From Candidatus Kuenenia stuttgartensis (GTDB lineage Bacteria; Planctomycetota; Planctomycetia; Pirellulales; UBA1268): a DNA stretch of 64,000 bases. Below are positions 8,601 through 18,399 of the stretch, in pieces. Made by a program: the position numbers and the translations under genes. Below the pieces are notes generated by a model. The model was given only the letters and a program-made list of their open reading frames with translations, had not been told where the DNA came from and did no database searches. The DNA lies in contig CAMBFA010000003.1 in assembly GCA_945865325.1 (NCBI GenBank), positions 1-64,000 of the forward strand, given 5' to 3'. Positions within the stretch are counted from its first letter, which is position 1, and each line of letters begins with the position of its first letter.

Positions 8601-9309
8601 ACCGGCCGGTGTTGACGCACAGGAGGATGTCCTGGGCGACGGCGTCCTCGCGGTTGACGTAGTGGCAGTCGCAGGTGGCCACCGGCGGGATCCCCAGCTC
8701 GCGCGAGATCTCGAGCGCCGCGAGCGTCACCTGTCGCTGCATCTCCAGGCCGTTGTCCTGGATCTCGAGGAAATACCGGTCGCCAAACAGCTTGTGGAAC
8801 CAGCCGGCCACCTCGCGCCCCTTGGCCAACTGCTCCGGCTGGTCGGCCCCGACGCCGATGAGCGAACGGCTGAACTCCCCCGACAGGCACCCCGACAGGC
8901 AGACGAGCCCACCGGAATGGGCCTCTAACAGCTCGCGGTCGATCCGCGGCTTGAAGTAAAAGCCCTCCAGAAAGGCCTTGGTCGCCAGCTGGAGGAGGTT
9001 GGCATACCCCTCGCGGTCCTTGGCTAGGAGCGTGAGGTGGTAGCTCGATTCCTTCTGGCTGCCGGCCTCCTTGTGGAAGCGGCTCCCGGGGGCGATGTAG
9101 GCCTCGTAACCGATGATCGGATTGATGCCGGCCGACTTCGCAGCGGCATAAAACTCGAGCGCTCCGTGGAGATTGCCGTGGTCGGTGATCGCCAGGGCAT
9201 TCATCCCCAGCTCCTTCGTGCGGTCGACCAGCCGCTCGATCGAACTGGCCCCGTCGAGAAGGCTGTAGTGGCTGTGGCAGTGGAGATGGACGAAGGAGCG
9301 GGCGGACAT
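5638..9309 (-). CDS. dnaE: DNA polymerase III alpha subunit (DnaE1 type)
   Basis: The replicative polymerase catalytic subunit, 1223 residues, close to the usual 1160-1200. Order: N-terminal PHP domain (VHLHCHSHYSLLDG, ITDHGNLHGALEF, GYEAYI, CDCHYV), then the C-family polymerase core with PDIDIDF near residues 422-428. The helix-hairpin-helix region follows, then a C-terminal OB-fold (VVIGGMVAAIKL, YGMFDLEDMDGI). All the metal-ligand positions expected of an active PHP exonuclease appear retained (His pair, Asp, His, Glu, His, Cys, Asp-x-His), unlike E. coli DnaE. The C-terminal end is a basic, low-complexity tail (RSRDDNGRGDGRR). The ATG at 9309 directly precedes the PHP domain. The FHA-domain gene lies upstream in the same direction. 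Confidence 0.97.
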   Translation of the reverse strand: MSARSFVHLHCHSHYSLLDGASSIERLVDRTKELGMNALAITDHGNLHGALEFYAAAKSAGINPIIGYEAYIAPGSRFHKEAGSQKESSYHLTLLAKDREGYANLLQLATKAFLEGFYFKPRIDRELLEAHSGGLVCLSGCLSGEFSRSLIGVGADQPEQLAKGREVAGWFHKLFGDRYFLEIQDNGLEMQRQVTLAALEISRELGIPPVATCDCHYVNREDAVAQDILLCVNTGRFRNDPTRMKMESTEFYLKSPEEMHNAFGGVAGEVTQAAVARSQEIADSVAIEIDLGQRHFPGFDVPSGLTASEELRRLCLEGLHARYDGLAKRWSEAEDGRPVLHAQVMERLDRELGVIDTLGFSSYFLIVWDFVRESRELGIPAAARGSGVGALVAYALYLSHVCPLEYDLLFERFLDVNRKEAPDIDIDFCKERRGEVIEYVKRRYGAANVAQIGTFGTLAARAAIRDVGRAMGLAIPRVDSIVALVPDQLGISIEEASAPGSQLAAACESDGEIRELVDLAGRIEGLARNVGTHAAAVVIADRPLVEYVPLQRVTGKEEVITQWAMGDVERAGLMKMDFLGLRYLTVVAKTIDIIAETTGHRPDPLAFPLDDQPTFDLLCRGETKGIFQLESGGIRDLLQRMKPDHFRDIVAVNALYRPGPLEGGMVDDYVAVKHGRKPAEYAHPVMKEVLEETHGVMVYQEQVMRILERLGGIELSSAYTCIKAISKKKLETIAAFREQFVAGAKAKGMAAAEGQELFGLIEKFAGYGFNKSHSTAYALLAWQTAYLKTHHAVEFMAALLSGDITGRNFKKKDALVEHIEDCRRMAIEVAPPDVNHSTADFTVASGRILFGLSAIKGCGGQASTAIDAERKKAGPYRDLDDFCGRLDSSVVNKTAVESLAKAGALDSLVPDRSMGAKRAALLAGIEKALASGASRAADRKSGQKNLFDAFDEAPAVATPTAPPPGLPEVPPLSDKETRSYEKEVLGYYVHSHPLAEFADLLGAICTHGTADLAAVPPKGEVVIGGMVAAIKLSNTKQPRPGSTHTRYGMFDLEDMDGIVRSICWPEDYARCGEAIRADAVILVVGSIDRRAGSEETNLIVNEIVPLADAWQKPVKHVTLRFAEPGHDAATLDRLAEILRRHPGSVPLRLVLDLIDGRRVHLEADRHAVAWTPQFQAEVSGLLGTGMIRAGISIPRTGGSRSRDDNGRGDGRRFSGGRSAARTG

Positions 9310-9478
9310 CCGTGGCCTCGCGGAAGGGGACGTTGGGGGCCGGCGATCGGAGGGGGAACGGCGGCCCCGGGGATCGGGACCGACGGAGGCCGGGAGCAGG
9401 ATTGTACCGCGCAGGAATTCCCCTCTCGCACCCCCCTGAAACGGCGGTCACGCCCCGCGCCGGGCCGAGCAGCGGCGT

Positions 9479-10159
9479 TTAGCGATCGCGCGGCTCCGCG
9501 ATCGAGCGCAGCATCGCGGCGAGCTTTCCCTGGAGGTCGAGGATCCCCTGCCAGTGGGCAAAGTCGATCTCGACCCGTTCGGCTCCGGGGCGCATCACCG
9601 CCCCCTCGGCCGCCTCGCGGAGCACCGCCAGAACGTGATCGAACAACTCGACGAACTCAGCCGACTGGGCCGGGCTCATCCGCTCCGGGAGGGAGGGGAG
9701 CTGGCCGGGGAGGATCGGCACGGGGAAGTCGGAGAGGTCGGACTGACCGTCGGGGCGCGGCGCAGCGATCTTCCGCAGGCGCTGCCCCAGCTCGCGGGCA
9801 CGCCCCTCCTCGCCGGCGGGGAGACGGGCCGCGATCTCGGCGATCCGCCGATCGATGTCGGTCTGCGAGCCGACCAGGATCAGCGAGCGCCCCAGAGCGA
9901 TCATGTCGCCGTCGCGAACGATCCGCACTTGGATGTCCTCGCCGTTGACCTTCGTGCCATTGGTGCTCTCGAGATCGGTGAGGACGACCTTGTCGTTGTC
10001 CTCCTGGAACTTGAGATGGTAGCGGCTGATCCGTTCGTCGTTGAGCTGGATCGTATTGCCTTCCTCGCGGCCGATCGTGACCGGCGTGGCGAGGCGTTCA
10101 AACACCTTGCCACGGTCGGCGCCGTGCAGGACTCGGAGGGTGACATACGCCATCGGCAC
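9479..10159 (-). CDS. FHA-domain protein
   Basis: A 226-residue cytoplasmic protein with an N-terminal forkhead-associated domain (residues about 5-95), a phosphothreonine-peptide-binding module. Conserved FHA positions are visible: TIGREEGNTIQL, ISRYHLKF and STNGTKVNGE. The remainder is helical and charged, with no recognised domain (residues about 100-226, including ERMSPAQSAEFVELFDHVL). FHA proteins usually read out Ser/Thr kinase signalling, but no kinase gene is adjacent. The ORF starts MPMAYV; the second Met is an equally plausible start. It lies 169 bp upstream of dnaE on the same strand, with no evidence of shared function. Confidence 0.88.
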   Translation of the reverse strand: MPMAYVTLRVLHGADRGKVFERLATPVTIGREEGNTIQLNDERISRYHLKFQEDNDKVVLTDLESTNGTKVNGEDIQVRIVRDGDMIALGRSLILVGSQTDIDRRIAEIAARLPAGEEGRARELGQRLRKIAAPRPDGQSDLSDFPVPILPGQLPSLPERMSPAQSAEFVELFDHVLAVLREAAEGAVMRPGAERVEIDFAHWQGILDLQGKLAAMLRSIAEPRDR

Positions 10160-10392
10160 TCATCCGGGCGGCCAGCGCGCAGCTCGTGGCTCTCCTTGCC
10201 TGCCAGCAGCGCTTCCCTAAAGATTATCTGCGCGGGGCCGGGAAAGCCCGAAAAAGCTCCGACCTGCCCCCCCACTTCCCTCCCCCGGCCACGCTACGAC
10301 CCTCCCGATCGACGCCACGCCCCTCGGGCAAGGGATCGCAGAGACCTTCCCGGCCGCCCGTCGCTTCTAGCCGGCGCCGGGCGCCGCCGGCA

Positions 10393-11394
10393 TCACCCGC
10401 GCCGGACCGTTTCGGCCCCCGGCCCCCGTGCTTCCCGGGCCAGCCAGTCGAGCATCTCCGCGAGCCCTTCGCGGGTCGATTGGGGATGGACAAACCCCTC
10501 CGCCACGAGTCGATCGGCAGGAAAGTCGCTCGCCAGCGCCAAGCCCGCCAGCCACGCGCTCGACAGCGGCAGCCCGCGGCCGATCAGGCGCCCGAGCCCA
10601 TCGGCGATCGGGGCCGCGAGCCGGGCAAGGGCCGGGGGGATGCTGCGGGGCGGGGGAGCGCCGCTGATCTCCGCGATCATGCCCGCCAAACCGGCCACCG
10701 AGGTCGTGGCGGGATCGGAAACTTCGAACACGGTACACCCCGCCCCCGGGGCATCGAGGGCGAAGGCGATCGCCGCGGCGAGGTTTCGGCGCGAGACGAC
10801 CGAGCGGGGGGACGTGCCCGGCCCGACGAACGCGGGGCGCCCGGCAATCACCCGGCGGGCGAGCGCGGCGAAGTTCGTGCCGGGGCCGGGACCGTAGACC
10901 GGCGCGGGGCGGAGGATCACCCCCCGCCGACCGGCATCGGCCTCCACCCAGCTACGGACCTCCGCCTCGGCACGGGCCTTCGACCCGCCGTAGGTGGCAC
11001 CCGTCTCGAGCCGGCGCTCGGACGGAGAGCCCGATGATCCCGGCACGATGGCGCTGATCGAACTGACGAATACGAACCGGCGAACACCATACTCCGCCCC
11101 CCACTCCAGCCAAGCGCGAGTGCCGGCCACGTTGACCCGGTCACAGGCGTCCGGATCGGCGGGCGTCGGCGCTAGCACCCTCTGCTCGACCTCGAGGTGG
11201 ATGATCGCCGCGGGGCGCGGATGCGGCGCCGCGGCCAGCATCTCCCCGCGCGTTCGTCCCTGCCAGCCGGGCGGAAGCGAAAGATCGGTCGGCGGGTGCC
11301 GGCTGGTGGCCGTGCCACCATGGCCGGCGGCGGTGAGCACCGAAAGGAGGCCCCGGCCGACGAACCCCCGCGCTCCGGTGACGACGCACTCCAT
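10393..11394 (-). CDS. NAD-dependent epimerase/dehydratase (extended SDR)
   Basis: The 333-residue protein is an extended short-chain dehydrogenase of the sugar epimerase type. The N-terminal Rossmann signature is GARGFVGRGLL, a serine-rich strand FVFVSSISAI follows, and the catalytic pair is YGGSK. The C-terminal half is the substrate-binding region (PAPVYGPGPGTNF, VVSRRNLAAAIAFAL). The start at 11394 lies 4 bp after the stop of the upstream glycosyltransferase, so the two form an operon. Substrate is presumably a nucleotide sugar, but this cannot be read from sequence. The first TGxxGxxG glycine position is TGARGF, a normal variant. Confidence 0.85.
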   Translation of the reverse strand: MECVVTGARGFVGRGLLSVLTAAGHGGTATSRHPPTDLSLPPGWQGRTRGEMLAAAPHPRPAAIIHLEVEQRVLAPTPADPDACDRVNVAGTRAWLEWGAEYGVRRFVFVSSISAIVPGSSGSPSERRLETGATYGGSKARAEAEVRSWVEADAGRRGVILRPAPVYGPGPGTNFAALARRVIAGRPAFVGPGTSPRSVVSRRNLAAAIAFALDAPGAGCTVFEVSDPATTSVAGLAGMIAEISGAPPPRSIPPALARLAAPIADGLGRLIGRGLPLSSAWLAGLALASDFPADRLVAEGFVHPQSTREGLAEMLDWLAREARGPGAETVRRG

Positions 11395-11398
11395 GCCG

Positions 11399-12697
11399 TC
11401 ACCCGGCCAACGACTCGAGCCAGTGGGCGAACCGAGGGTAGGTCTGTTCCCGATCGAAGGCGTCTTCGGCAAGGCGGCGAGCGCCCTGACGCAGCTCGAG
11501 CAGGAGACGACGATCGGCGGCGAGGGTCGTGAGAACATCCGCCAAAGACTGCGGATCACCAGCGACATAGGGGAGACCGGCTCGGTGAGCGTCGATGAGG
11601 TCGGCGAGCTCGCCCGGCAGGGCGTTGACCAGCGCCAGCCCCGCCGCCGCGTAGTCGCAGGCCTTGTAGGGCACCGCCACGAGCGACTCCGGCTTCACCG
11701 CCACCAGACCGACGTCGCATTCCGACAGAAGCTTGGCATAGGCACCGCGCGGCAGGAGTCCGTGGACCACCACCCGCGACGGTCGGGGGATCGTCGCCGC
11801 ATCGGCCTTGAGTTTCGACTCGAGCTTCCCCGTACCGGCGACATGGATGTCGACGGCCGTGCCCGCGGCGGAGAGCCTGCGGGCCGCGGAGAAGACGGTG
11901 TCGAGATCCTGCCCCTGCTCGAGGCTCCCGGCATAGACGCAGGCCAACGGCCGCGGGTCGACGGCGGTCGAAGGCACCTCGAGCGGATCGGGGCGCGGCG
12001 GCTCGGGATACTCGGCGAGATAGGCGCCAAGGTGGCAGACATAGGGGGGCCGTTCACGCGCGACCGCCGGCAGATCGCGGAGGGCGGCCTCGGCATAAGC
12101 GCGGGTGGCGGATGAGATCCCGTCGGCCGATTCCAGGAGCACCCGGCGGCGGCGCAGCATCCCCCCGAGGAGGAGCGGGGCCAGCATGCGACGGAGCCAC
12201 TCCGGCCCGGGAAGGAGGCGCTCGAACGTCTCCGGCCAGAGATCCATGAGATCGACGACAAGAACGGCATCGAGGCGGCGGGCGAGCCGGGCGGCCGCCT
12301 CCGGCCCCTCCAGGGGCGGCAGGCTGGCGAGCACGATGTCGGGCCGCTCGAGCTTTCCAGAGGCGACCGCTGCGGTCGCCTCGCGCTCGAGATTCCGGCC
12401 GAAGTCGCGGTGGCTGCGGAGCCGCGACAGCGAGACGTTGCCGCGGTACGGCTTGACGGGGACCATCCGGATCCCGAAGCCCTCCTCTTCCTCGACGAGC
12501 CTCGGCACGGGGCGGCGCGGCGCCTTCCGCCGGTGACTCCAGTCGGCGGTCCACCAGGTGACATCATGCCCCCGCCCAGCGAGCACCCGGCAAAGCGTCC
12601 AGAAACGGAGCGGAGGCAGCCCCTCGCCGGGGACGTCGTCGAACGGGTTCACGACCCAGATCGACAACGGGTGGGGCGAGGGATCAAATCGACTCAT
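11399..12697 (-). CDS. Glycosyltransferase family 4 (GT-B)
   Basis: About 432 residues with the two-domain GT-B organisation of family GT4. The N-terminal acceptor domain starts with IWVVNPFDDVPGEGLPPLRFWTLCRVLAGRGHDVTW, typical of WbuB-like O-antigen/capsule glycosyltransferases. The C-terminal donor domain carries CVYAGSLEQGQDLDTVFSAARRL and an ESLVAVPYKACDYAAAGLALVN donor-binding block. It probably adds a sugar to a lipid-linked glycan at the cytoplasmic face. The in-frame ATG at 12697 is preferred, placing about 13 residues before the first strand. It is immediately upstream of the epimerase gene (4-bp gap). Acceptor and donor are unknown. Confidence 0.88.
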   Translation of the reverse strand: MSRFDPSPHPLSIWVVNPFDDVPGEGLPPLRFWTLCRVLAGRGHDVTWWTADWSHRRKAPRRPVPRLVEEEEGFGIRMVPVKPYRGNVSLSRLRSHRDFGRNLEREATAAVASGKLERPDIVLASLPPLEGPEAAARLARRLDAVLVVDLMDLWPETFERLLPGPEWLRRMLAPLLLGGMLRRRRVLLESADGISSATRAYAEAALRDLPAVARERPPYVCHLGAYLAEYPEPPRPDPLEVPSTAVDPRPLACVYAGSLEQGQDLDTVFSAARRLSAAGTAVDIHVAGTGKLESKLKADAATIPRPSRVVVHGLLPRGAYAKLLSECDVGLVAVKPESLVAVPYKACDYAAAGLALVNALPGELADLIDAHRAGLPYVAGDPQSLADVLTTLAADRRLLLELRQGARRLAEDAFDREQTYPRFAHWLESLAG

Positions 12698-12793
12698 GTT
12701 CGCGAGCTTAGCAGATGCGCCGCCGCAGCGAGAGCCGGCTGTGTGGCGCGGCCGCACGAACGGGAGGAAACCGCAAAAATCGGGCTGCCTCGC

Positions 12794-15700
12794 TCACGTC
12801 CAGTCGCCGAGGCCCTCGACGGCGGCAGCCGAGCCGTCCCGGAGCCAGCCATCGAGCTGGGAGACATCCTTGAGCTGCTGCCCCCGGAACCGGGGGACGA
12901 CGAAGTAGCGCGTCGAGACCTCGGGGAGGGCGGTCATGTCGCCCCACAGTTTCTCGAACTGGGCCACCGGGAAGACATCCTCCTGACCGTGCCCCCACCG
13001 CTTCTTGACGTCTTTGAGGGTCACGTAGGTCGGCATCCGGGATGCCACCGCGCGGATCGCCGCCGCGACCCGGGCCGTGGCCCCCCCATCGCCGTCAGCC
13101 GCGGCGATCACGTCGCCGCGATCAATCCCAAACACCCCGAGGAGCGCGTCGAGGTCGATCCAGATCGTGGCGGAATTGTAGAACCGCAACCGGAACTCAT
13201 CCTCCTCTCGGGGCATCGCCAGCCCCTCGACGAGCCGCGGCCGGCCGTTGACCCGCGCCAGGCCGCCACCGCGGTCCTCGATCTGCCGCGGAATCACCTC
13301 GACCCCGAGCGTCGCTCCCCCGGCGATGTGACGGCCGAGGATCGCCGGGTCGAGATCGGTGCCGACGGTGTCGATGTTGTGGATCATCAGCCAAGCCAGC
13401 CGCGGCTGAACGCGGAGGAGTCGGGCGAGAACTCCGTTGCGGAGCATGTTGGGAAATTCGTACCAGTGCCCGACCGGGTGGAGGCACTGCGCCAGCGCGT
13501 TGTCGGTGTAGTCGCTCCCCTCCCCGACACGCTCGGCCCAGGCCACGAGCGCGGCTTGGACACTGTCGCGCATCTTCTCTCGCTGCTCGTCGAGCACCTG
13601 CCGGGCCGACTCTTCCCAGGCAAACCGCAGATCGCGGACCATCGGCACCAACCGCAGTCCCACGGCCCTGCCGGGGGAAAGGATCACCGGCAGCCCGGCA
13701 GCCTCGAGCTGTCGGTGCGTCAGATGGCTGGTCGTGACAACATGCGGAACGGTGCCCCCGGCAAGCCGCGAGACGCGCCGCGTCTTGGCGACATGGACAT
13801 CGAGGAAGGTTCGCCACGCACCGGCGAGCCGGCAGAAGGGATGGAGGGCCTTGACCACCCCCGCGCCCTGCGTCCAGCGGCTGCCGATCCCCGCCGAGAG
13901 CGTGATGACTGCGGCCTCGCCCCGGGCGATCGCCGCCAGCCCCACCTCCCGGTCGGCGGAGGCCGCGGTCTGCCCCGATCCACCGACCCACTCCACATCG
14001 CCATCCTCGACATCGTCGATCGACGTCGAGGGGGGGAGCCGGTTCTGCGCCAGCCCGATCCGACCGCCCCGAAGATCGGACCGGATCTGTTCGTGCTCGA
14101 CGTTGTCAAACCCCAACGACTCCAGCGCGCCCCGCAGATCCCGCGCCGTGGTCCGGGCCGTGTCGCCGGTAGGGAAGAGCCGATCGAAGAGGGTGTGCAC
14201 CATGCCGGCGAGCTCGGGGCGGGAGCGGCAGGCGGAGCCGAAGGCATCGAGCTCGCTGCGGCGCGATTCGGTCAGCTCGGGGCGCGACGTGCGGAGAAGC
14301 CCAGGGACGACGCGGGCGTAGTACGGGGAGGGCATGAGGGCATCCGCCCCCTCATGGAGCTGGCACCAGGTACCGCGGGAGTTGACGGTGAAGTCGTAGA
14401 CGACCGGCTCCATGGCGAACGGGAGGCCATGCTCGAAGCGCCGCTTCGTCGCCGCCATGATGCCGGCGAGCGCCTCCTGCCCCTCGAGGCGGGCCGATGG
14501 ATCGAAGATGAATCCCATCCCCCCGCCCGACATGCCACCGAGCATCCAGAAGCCCCAGAAGCGATCGCCGAAGCGGGCCTGGACGGCATCGATCAGCGCT
14601 TCGGTGTAGGCGTTGCTCGACCAGGGGATGATGGTGCGGAGCGGGCCGGTGAAATTGCGCGTCGTGGCGGCGGCGATCCGCCGCGCGTCCCCGGCGGTGA
14701 GGCCGGCGATGATCTCGTCGAGCACCTCCCCAGCCTCGATCCGGGCCTGCCACTCCGCCTCGCAGCGGAGAAGGTATTTCTCGGTCACCATCTCGAGGAT
14801 CGGACCGACGTTTTGGGCCATGCCGCCATGGACGAGGACGAGCGATTCCTGGAGATCGACTCCCAGCGTTAACGGATCGTGCCGGGGGAGGAGACGCCCG
14901 CGGCTGACGCCGAACTCCGGATCCCCCTCGGCGGCGACGACCCCGCGGATGAGCTTTGCAGCCGGCCACACCCCGCCGGAATCCTGCCACCCGCCACCAC
15001 TCCCGCCGAGCCACTCGCCGAGGATCGCCCGGGCCGCGACGAGACGACGCTCCGTCTCGTCGAGCCCGCCGGTGAGGGAGCGGGCCTGCCCGGTGGCCCG
15101 CATGCAGACACTGATGAGGGCGGCGAGGAGATTGGTTGAGACGGCCAGGCGCGATCCCTTCGGAATCCCGTTGACCGAACTGACCAGCTCCAGGCCGTGG
15201 CCCGGGCCGACGACGGCGGCAAGCACGTCGGCCAGGGACTCCCCCGATCCCTCGATCCCCGGCGGCACGATCCCCGCGGCGATGATCGCCGCCTTCAGCA
15301 ACCCGAGGTGGTCACGACCGAAATCGAAGACCTCGCCCAGATCGGTGATGTCGGCCGTGGCGTCGAGGTCGATGCTCGTCAGCCGGAGCAAGGGCTCGTC
15401 GATGACTCGGAAGAACACCTCCACCGGCGGCCGGGCCCTGGCATCGCGCCCGTGGACGCCCAGATCGACCGACACATTGAGGACCCGCGCTGCCTCGGGG
15501 CAATCCATCCCGAGGAAGAAGATGTCGCTCCAGCCGGTATGCGACAGATCCATCCGGACCGGCGTCGATTCCTGGAGGAGCGGGAAAGGGGTCGTGGCCC
15601 CGGGCGCCCCGCGCCGGAGTAACTCCGGGCGGATGCGGAGCGGGTGGTCGTCGGGATGGCCGACCCGGAACATCCACTGGTTGCCGCGGATCGAACGCAC

Positions 15701-16111
15701 CGACTGCCGCACCTGATTGGCTAACGTCTGCAGCCCAAGTTCGCGATAGGCGCTGGCCAAGGCGCTCGACAGGGCGGCAGACGGCCCGTCGGCCTGCTGG
15801 CGCGCGAGGAGGACGTCGATCGCCTCCTCGAAACGTCGACCGAGGAGATGGTGGACGGCTGCGGCGGGGATCAGCCCCGCCGTCGCGGCCGACTCGCCGA
15901 GGGCCGCAGGGAGCTGGTAGCGGTGGATGGCGGCGAGAAAGAACAGCGCCCGGACGCGGCGGTAGAGATTGGGACACTCGCGCCGGAAGGCATCGAGGGC
16001 CGCCGCCTCGGCAAGCAGGCCCGCCGGGCCCGCGCCCCGGCAGACCTCGTCGATCGAACGATCACGCGAATCCGCGTCGGCCGCGGTGATGATTTCGACG
16101 AGCCTGCTCAT
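12794..16111 (-). CDS. Bifunctional GHMP-type sugar kinase / UDPGP-family uridylyltransferase
   Basis: A 1105-residue fusion. After an N-terminal helical region, residues about 180-620 look like the fucokinase branch of GHMP kinases: [20 protein letters not shown] near 310-330, GGGWQDSGG, and the glycine-rich [12 protein letters not shown]. From about residue 720 a UDPGP-type pyrophosphorylase follows: [22 protein letters not shown], then [13 protein letters not shown] and [12 protein letters not shown]. By analogy with FKP (fucokinase/GDP-fucose pyrophosphorylase) it would phosphorylate a sugar and then activate it with a nucleotide, but here the kinase half comes first. The substrate is unknown. 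Its start overlaps the stop of the upstream GalU-like gene by 4 bp (ATGA), indicating translational coupling. Confidence 0.8.
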   Translation of the reverse strand: MSRLVEIITAADADSRDRSIDEVCRGAGPAGLLAEAAALDAFRRECPNLYRRVRALFFLAAIHRYQLPAALGESAATAGLIPAAAVHHLLGRRFEEAIDVLLARQQADGPSAALSSALASAYRELGLQTLANQVRQSVRSIRGNQWMFRVGHPDDHPLRIRPELLRRGAPGATTPFPLLQESTPVRMDLSHTGWSDIFFLGMDCPEAARVLNVSVDLGVHGRDARARPPVEVFFRVIDEPLLRLTSIDLDATADITDLGEVFDFGRDHLGLLKAAIIAAGIVPPGIEGSGESLADVLAAVVGPGHGLELVSSVNGIPKGSRLAVSTNLLAALISVCMRATGQARSLTGGLDETERRLVAARAILGEWLGGSGGGWQDSGGVWPAAKLIRGVVAAEGDPEFGVSRGRLLPRHDPLTLGVDLQESLVLVHGGMAQNVGPILEMVTEKYLLRCEAEWQARIEAGEVLDEIIAGLTAGDARRIAAATTRNFTGPLRTIIPWSSNAYTEALIDAVQARFGDRFWGFWMLGGMSGGGMGFIFDPSARLEGQEALAGIMAATKRRFEHGLPFAMEPVVYDFTVNSRGTWCQLHEGADALMPSPYYARVVPGLLRTSRPELTESRRSELDAFGSACRSRPELAGMVHTLFDRLFPTGDTARTTARDLRGALESLGFDNVEHEQIRSDLRGGRIGLAQNRLPPSTSIDDVEDGDVEWVGGSGQTAASADREVGLAAIARGEAAVITLSAGIGSRWTQGAGVVKALHPFCRLAGAWRTFLDVHVAKTRRVSRLAGGTVPHVVTTSHLTHRQLEAAGLPVILSPGRAVGLRLVPMVRDLRFAWEESARQVLDEQREKMRDSVQAALVAWAERVGEGSDYTDNALAQCLHPVGHWYEFPNMLRNGVLARLLRVQPRLAWLMIHNIDTVGTDLDPAILGRHIAGGATLGVEVIPRQIEDRGGGLARVNGRPRLVEGLAMPREEDEFRLRFYNSATIWIDLDALLGVFGIDRGDVIAAADGDGGATARVAAAIRAVASRMPTYVTLKDVKKRWGHGQEDVFPVAQFEKLWGDMTALPEVSTRYFVVPRFRGQQLKDVSQLDGWLRDGSAAAVEGLGDWT

Positions 16112-16947
16112 GGCACCTGCGGTTGCCGGGCGAGGAGTTCGACGATCTGTGCCAGCACATGGGAACGGTCGCGCCCGGAGAGGGCCAGGGCCATCTGGGC
16201 GGTGAGTAGGCCATAAGGAAGACCGAGGTCGTAGCGGGCGCCCTGCACCTGATGGGCTAGATAGCGCTCCTGGCGAGCCAGTCGCGACAGCGCCCCGGAG
16301 AGGTTACGGCGCCCCGACTCGTCAGCCGATTCGAGCAGGTCGAAGATCGCCGGCGTGAGCACGTGCATCCCGAAAAAGCAGAGATAATGACCGGCCCTCA
16401 GCCCCGGCACGACCAACTCCTGCTCGGCCTGCGTCGGTGTCGGCTTCTCGAGCACCGTCTCGATCTCGTAGAGCCGGTTGGCATGGGCCACACGGCGCCC
16501 ACCGACGGCGCCGAACCAGGGGAGCATGCTCTCCCGCGTCGGCTGCACCGCCGACACGGCACAATTCTCGCGCCGCGCCGTCTCGACCAGTTGCTCGGCA
16601 CAGCGTGCCGGGACATCGCTGACGTAGAGATGATCGCCGACAAAGTGGAGGAACGGCTCGTCGCCGACGAAGCCCCGGGCACAGAGTACCGCGGCTCCGT
16701 AGCCATTGGGCTCCAGCTGGGGGATCATCTCGAGGCGACCGGGGCGGCGGTCGATGGCGGCCAAAAACGCCGATTCGTCCCCCGGCCTGACGACGACAGC
16801 GATCTCGTCGGCCCCCGCCGCCAAGGCCTCGTCGACGATGATGCCAAGCGCCGAACGGACCACGCCATCCCGGTCGACGAGCCGTTGGAGCGGATGCTCC
16901 TGGGGGGTTTTCCCGGCGGCGGTGATCACGGCGCGGCGGAGATTCAT
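16108..16947 (-). CDS. GalU-like sugar nucleotidyltransferase with a divergent catalytic loop
   Basis: A 279-residue protein of the NTP-transferase fold similar to UTP-glucose-1-phosphate uridylyltransferase: AVITAAG at the N-terminus, [50 protein letters not shown] and [11 protein letters not shown]. The nucleotide-binding signature that should read AAGLGTR-x-LP-x-TK is replaced by [16 protein letters not shown], so the catalytic Arg and Lys are not evident and activity is doubtful. The start at 16947 rather than the longer frame is supported by the fold and by GGAG about 10 nt upstream. It is translationally coupled to the kinase/uridylyltransferase fusion and may regulate or partner it. 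Confidence 0.8.
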   Translation of the reverse strand: MNLRRAVITAAGKTPQEHPLQRLVDRDGVVRSALGIIVDEALAAGADEIAVVVRPGDESAFLAAIDRRPGRLEMIPQLEPNGYGAAVLCARGFVGDEPFLHFVGDHLYVSDVPARCAEQLVETARRENCAVSAVQPTRESMLPWFGAVGGRRVAHANRLYEIETVLEKPTPTQAEQELVVPGLRAGHYLCFFGMHVLTPAIFDLLESADESGRRNLSGALSRLARQERYLAHQVQGARYDLGLPYGLLTAQMALALSGRDRSHVLAQIVELLARQPQVP

Positions 16948-17041
16948 GGCGGCTCCGTGGGAATAGCAGGAAAGCCTGGAAAGAATCGCTCCCGAGGGAC
17001 GAAAATGCAACCCGCCACTACCGGGACAAGGGAAGGAAGGC

Positions 17042-18247
17042 TTACGCCCGACGCGACGAGCCGCCGGCGTCGTCGCCCACGCCGTACAGCCGCGTCAGGT
17101 GTCGACGGGCGATCGCCTCCCAAGCGTAGTCGGCCCGAACCCACCCCCGACCACGGCGCCCCATCGCCTCGAGGTCCGCTTCCGGCAGCGCCGTGGCGCT
17201 CGCCAAGCCCGCCGCGATTCCGGCGACGGTCGGCGCCACACTCCATCCGCAGCCTCGCTTCTCCACGTCCCCCCAAGGGGCCGCGGTCGTGACCACCGTC
17301 GGGACACCGCAGGCCAGCGCCTCCCCGACGGTGAGCGCGAAGGCCTCGGAGCGGGAGGGGAGGAGGAACAGATCGAGCCCGGCATAGTGCTCCCCGAGGC
17401 GGCTCATCGGAACCGCGCCACCGATCTCGACCTCGGCGCCGAGGCCGAGGCGATCGGCGAGTTGCCGGAGCGACACGGTCATCTCCGCCGGCCCGGGACC
17501 ATCGATCGCCAGCCGCCAGCCCGCGGGCCGGACCAGCTTCCAGGCGTGGAGCAGGACATCGAGATTCTTGATGGGGAGGATCCGGCCGAGGTAACCGGCC
17601 CGCCGCGGCTCTCCGGGAGCTCGCCCGCGCGGCGCGTCGGCGGGCGGGACGATCCCCAACGGCACGAGCACCGGCCGGCATCCGGGCAGGATCGCGGCGA
17701 GCTCCTCTCCCTCCAGCGGCGAGGTCACATGGAGGGCGTCGGCGGACACGAGCATTCGCCGCAGGCAGCCCTCCCAGACGGCCCGCTTCCGCCACCGGCT
17801 CTTCCGCAGCGCTTCGTGGCGCAGCATCCCGTGGGGGGAGACGACGAGCCTCGCACCGACCTCCATCGCCGCCAAGCCCGCGGCGAGGACCGGCGCCACC
17901 CACACGCCATGAAGATGGACCACGAGCGGACGCCCCTCCGCCCGGGCCAAGGCGGCGGTCTCGCGGACGACCGCCCCGATCCTCCGGGCGGCTTGCCACT
18001 GGCCGCCGGGATGCCACGGCGCCGAGACCGCATTGACCGCCACGCCGCTGCGTTGCTCGGCGCCCCGGACCACCGCCGCGATCGGACCGGCGTGCTGGCC
18101 GGTGATTCCAACCGGCACATCGATCGCTCCCAGCGCCTCGGCCAACTGGCCGACACAGACAGGGACACCTCCGTCATCGTCGAGTGTGCTCGACACGAGG
18201 AGCACGCGCGGAAGGTCATCGGCCGATCGACGTTGCGGCAGAATCAT
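17042..18247 (-). CDS. Glycosyltransferase family 4
   Basis: The 401-residue GT-B protein has an N-terminal domain beginning [25 protein letters not shown] and a donor domain with the GT4 features [24 protein letters not shown] and the E-x7-E-like block [30 protein letters not shown]. It should retain the anomeric configuration and act on a lipid-linked acceptor. The start at 18247 is supported by AGGAG about 9 nt upstream; the open frame continues further upstream. It is divergent from the glycosyltransferase at 18400, sharing a 152-bp promoter region. Specificity is unknown. Confidence 0.88.
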   Translation of the reverse strand: MILPQRRSADDLPRVLLVSSTLDDDGGVPVCVGQLAEALGAIDVPVGITGQHAGPIAAVVRGAEQRSGVAVNAVSAPWHPGGQWQAARRIGAVVRETAALARAEGRPLVVHLHGVWVAPVLAAGLAAMEVGARLVVSPHGMLRHEALRKSRWRKRAVWEGCLRRMLVSADALHVTSPLEGEELAAILPGCRPVLVPLGIVPPADAPRGRAPGEPRRAGYLGRILPIKNLDVLLHAWKLVRPAGWRLAIDGPGPAEMTVSLRQLADRLGLGAEVEIGGAVPMSRLGEHYAGLDLFLLPSRSEAFALTVGEALACGVPTVVTTAAPWGDVEKRGCGWSVAPTVAGIAAGLASATALPEADLEAMGRRGRGWVRADYAWEAIARRHLTRLYGVGDDAGGSSRRA

Positions 18248-18399
18248 GCCTCGGTGCTCCTGACGATGGGCGCTGCACGAACGGGATCGCCCCGACGCCG
18301 AGGAGGCCCGGAAGCCGGTGAGGTTTTCCAGGCCGCTGGTCGGCGTACCGCCCGGTCGATCCGCTGGCCGGTGGGGCGGGGATGACATAAACTCCAGCG

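Noticed and set aside
12410-14872. Long plus-strand open frame of about 820 codons
   Set aside because: It lies antisense to the kinase/uridylyltransferase fusion and has only Arg/Pro/Gly-rich composition typical of the opposite strand in very GC-rich DNA. It has no recognisable domain, and the minus-strand gene has clear family motifs.
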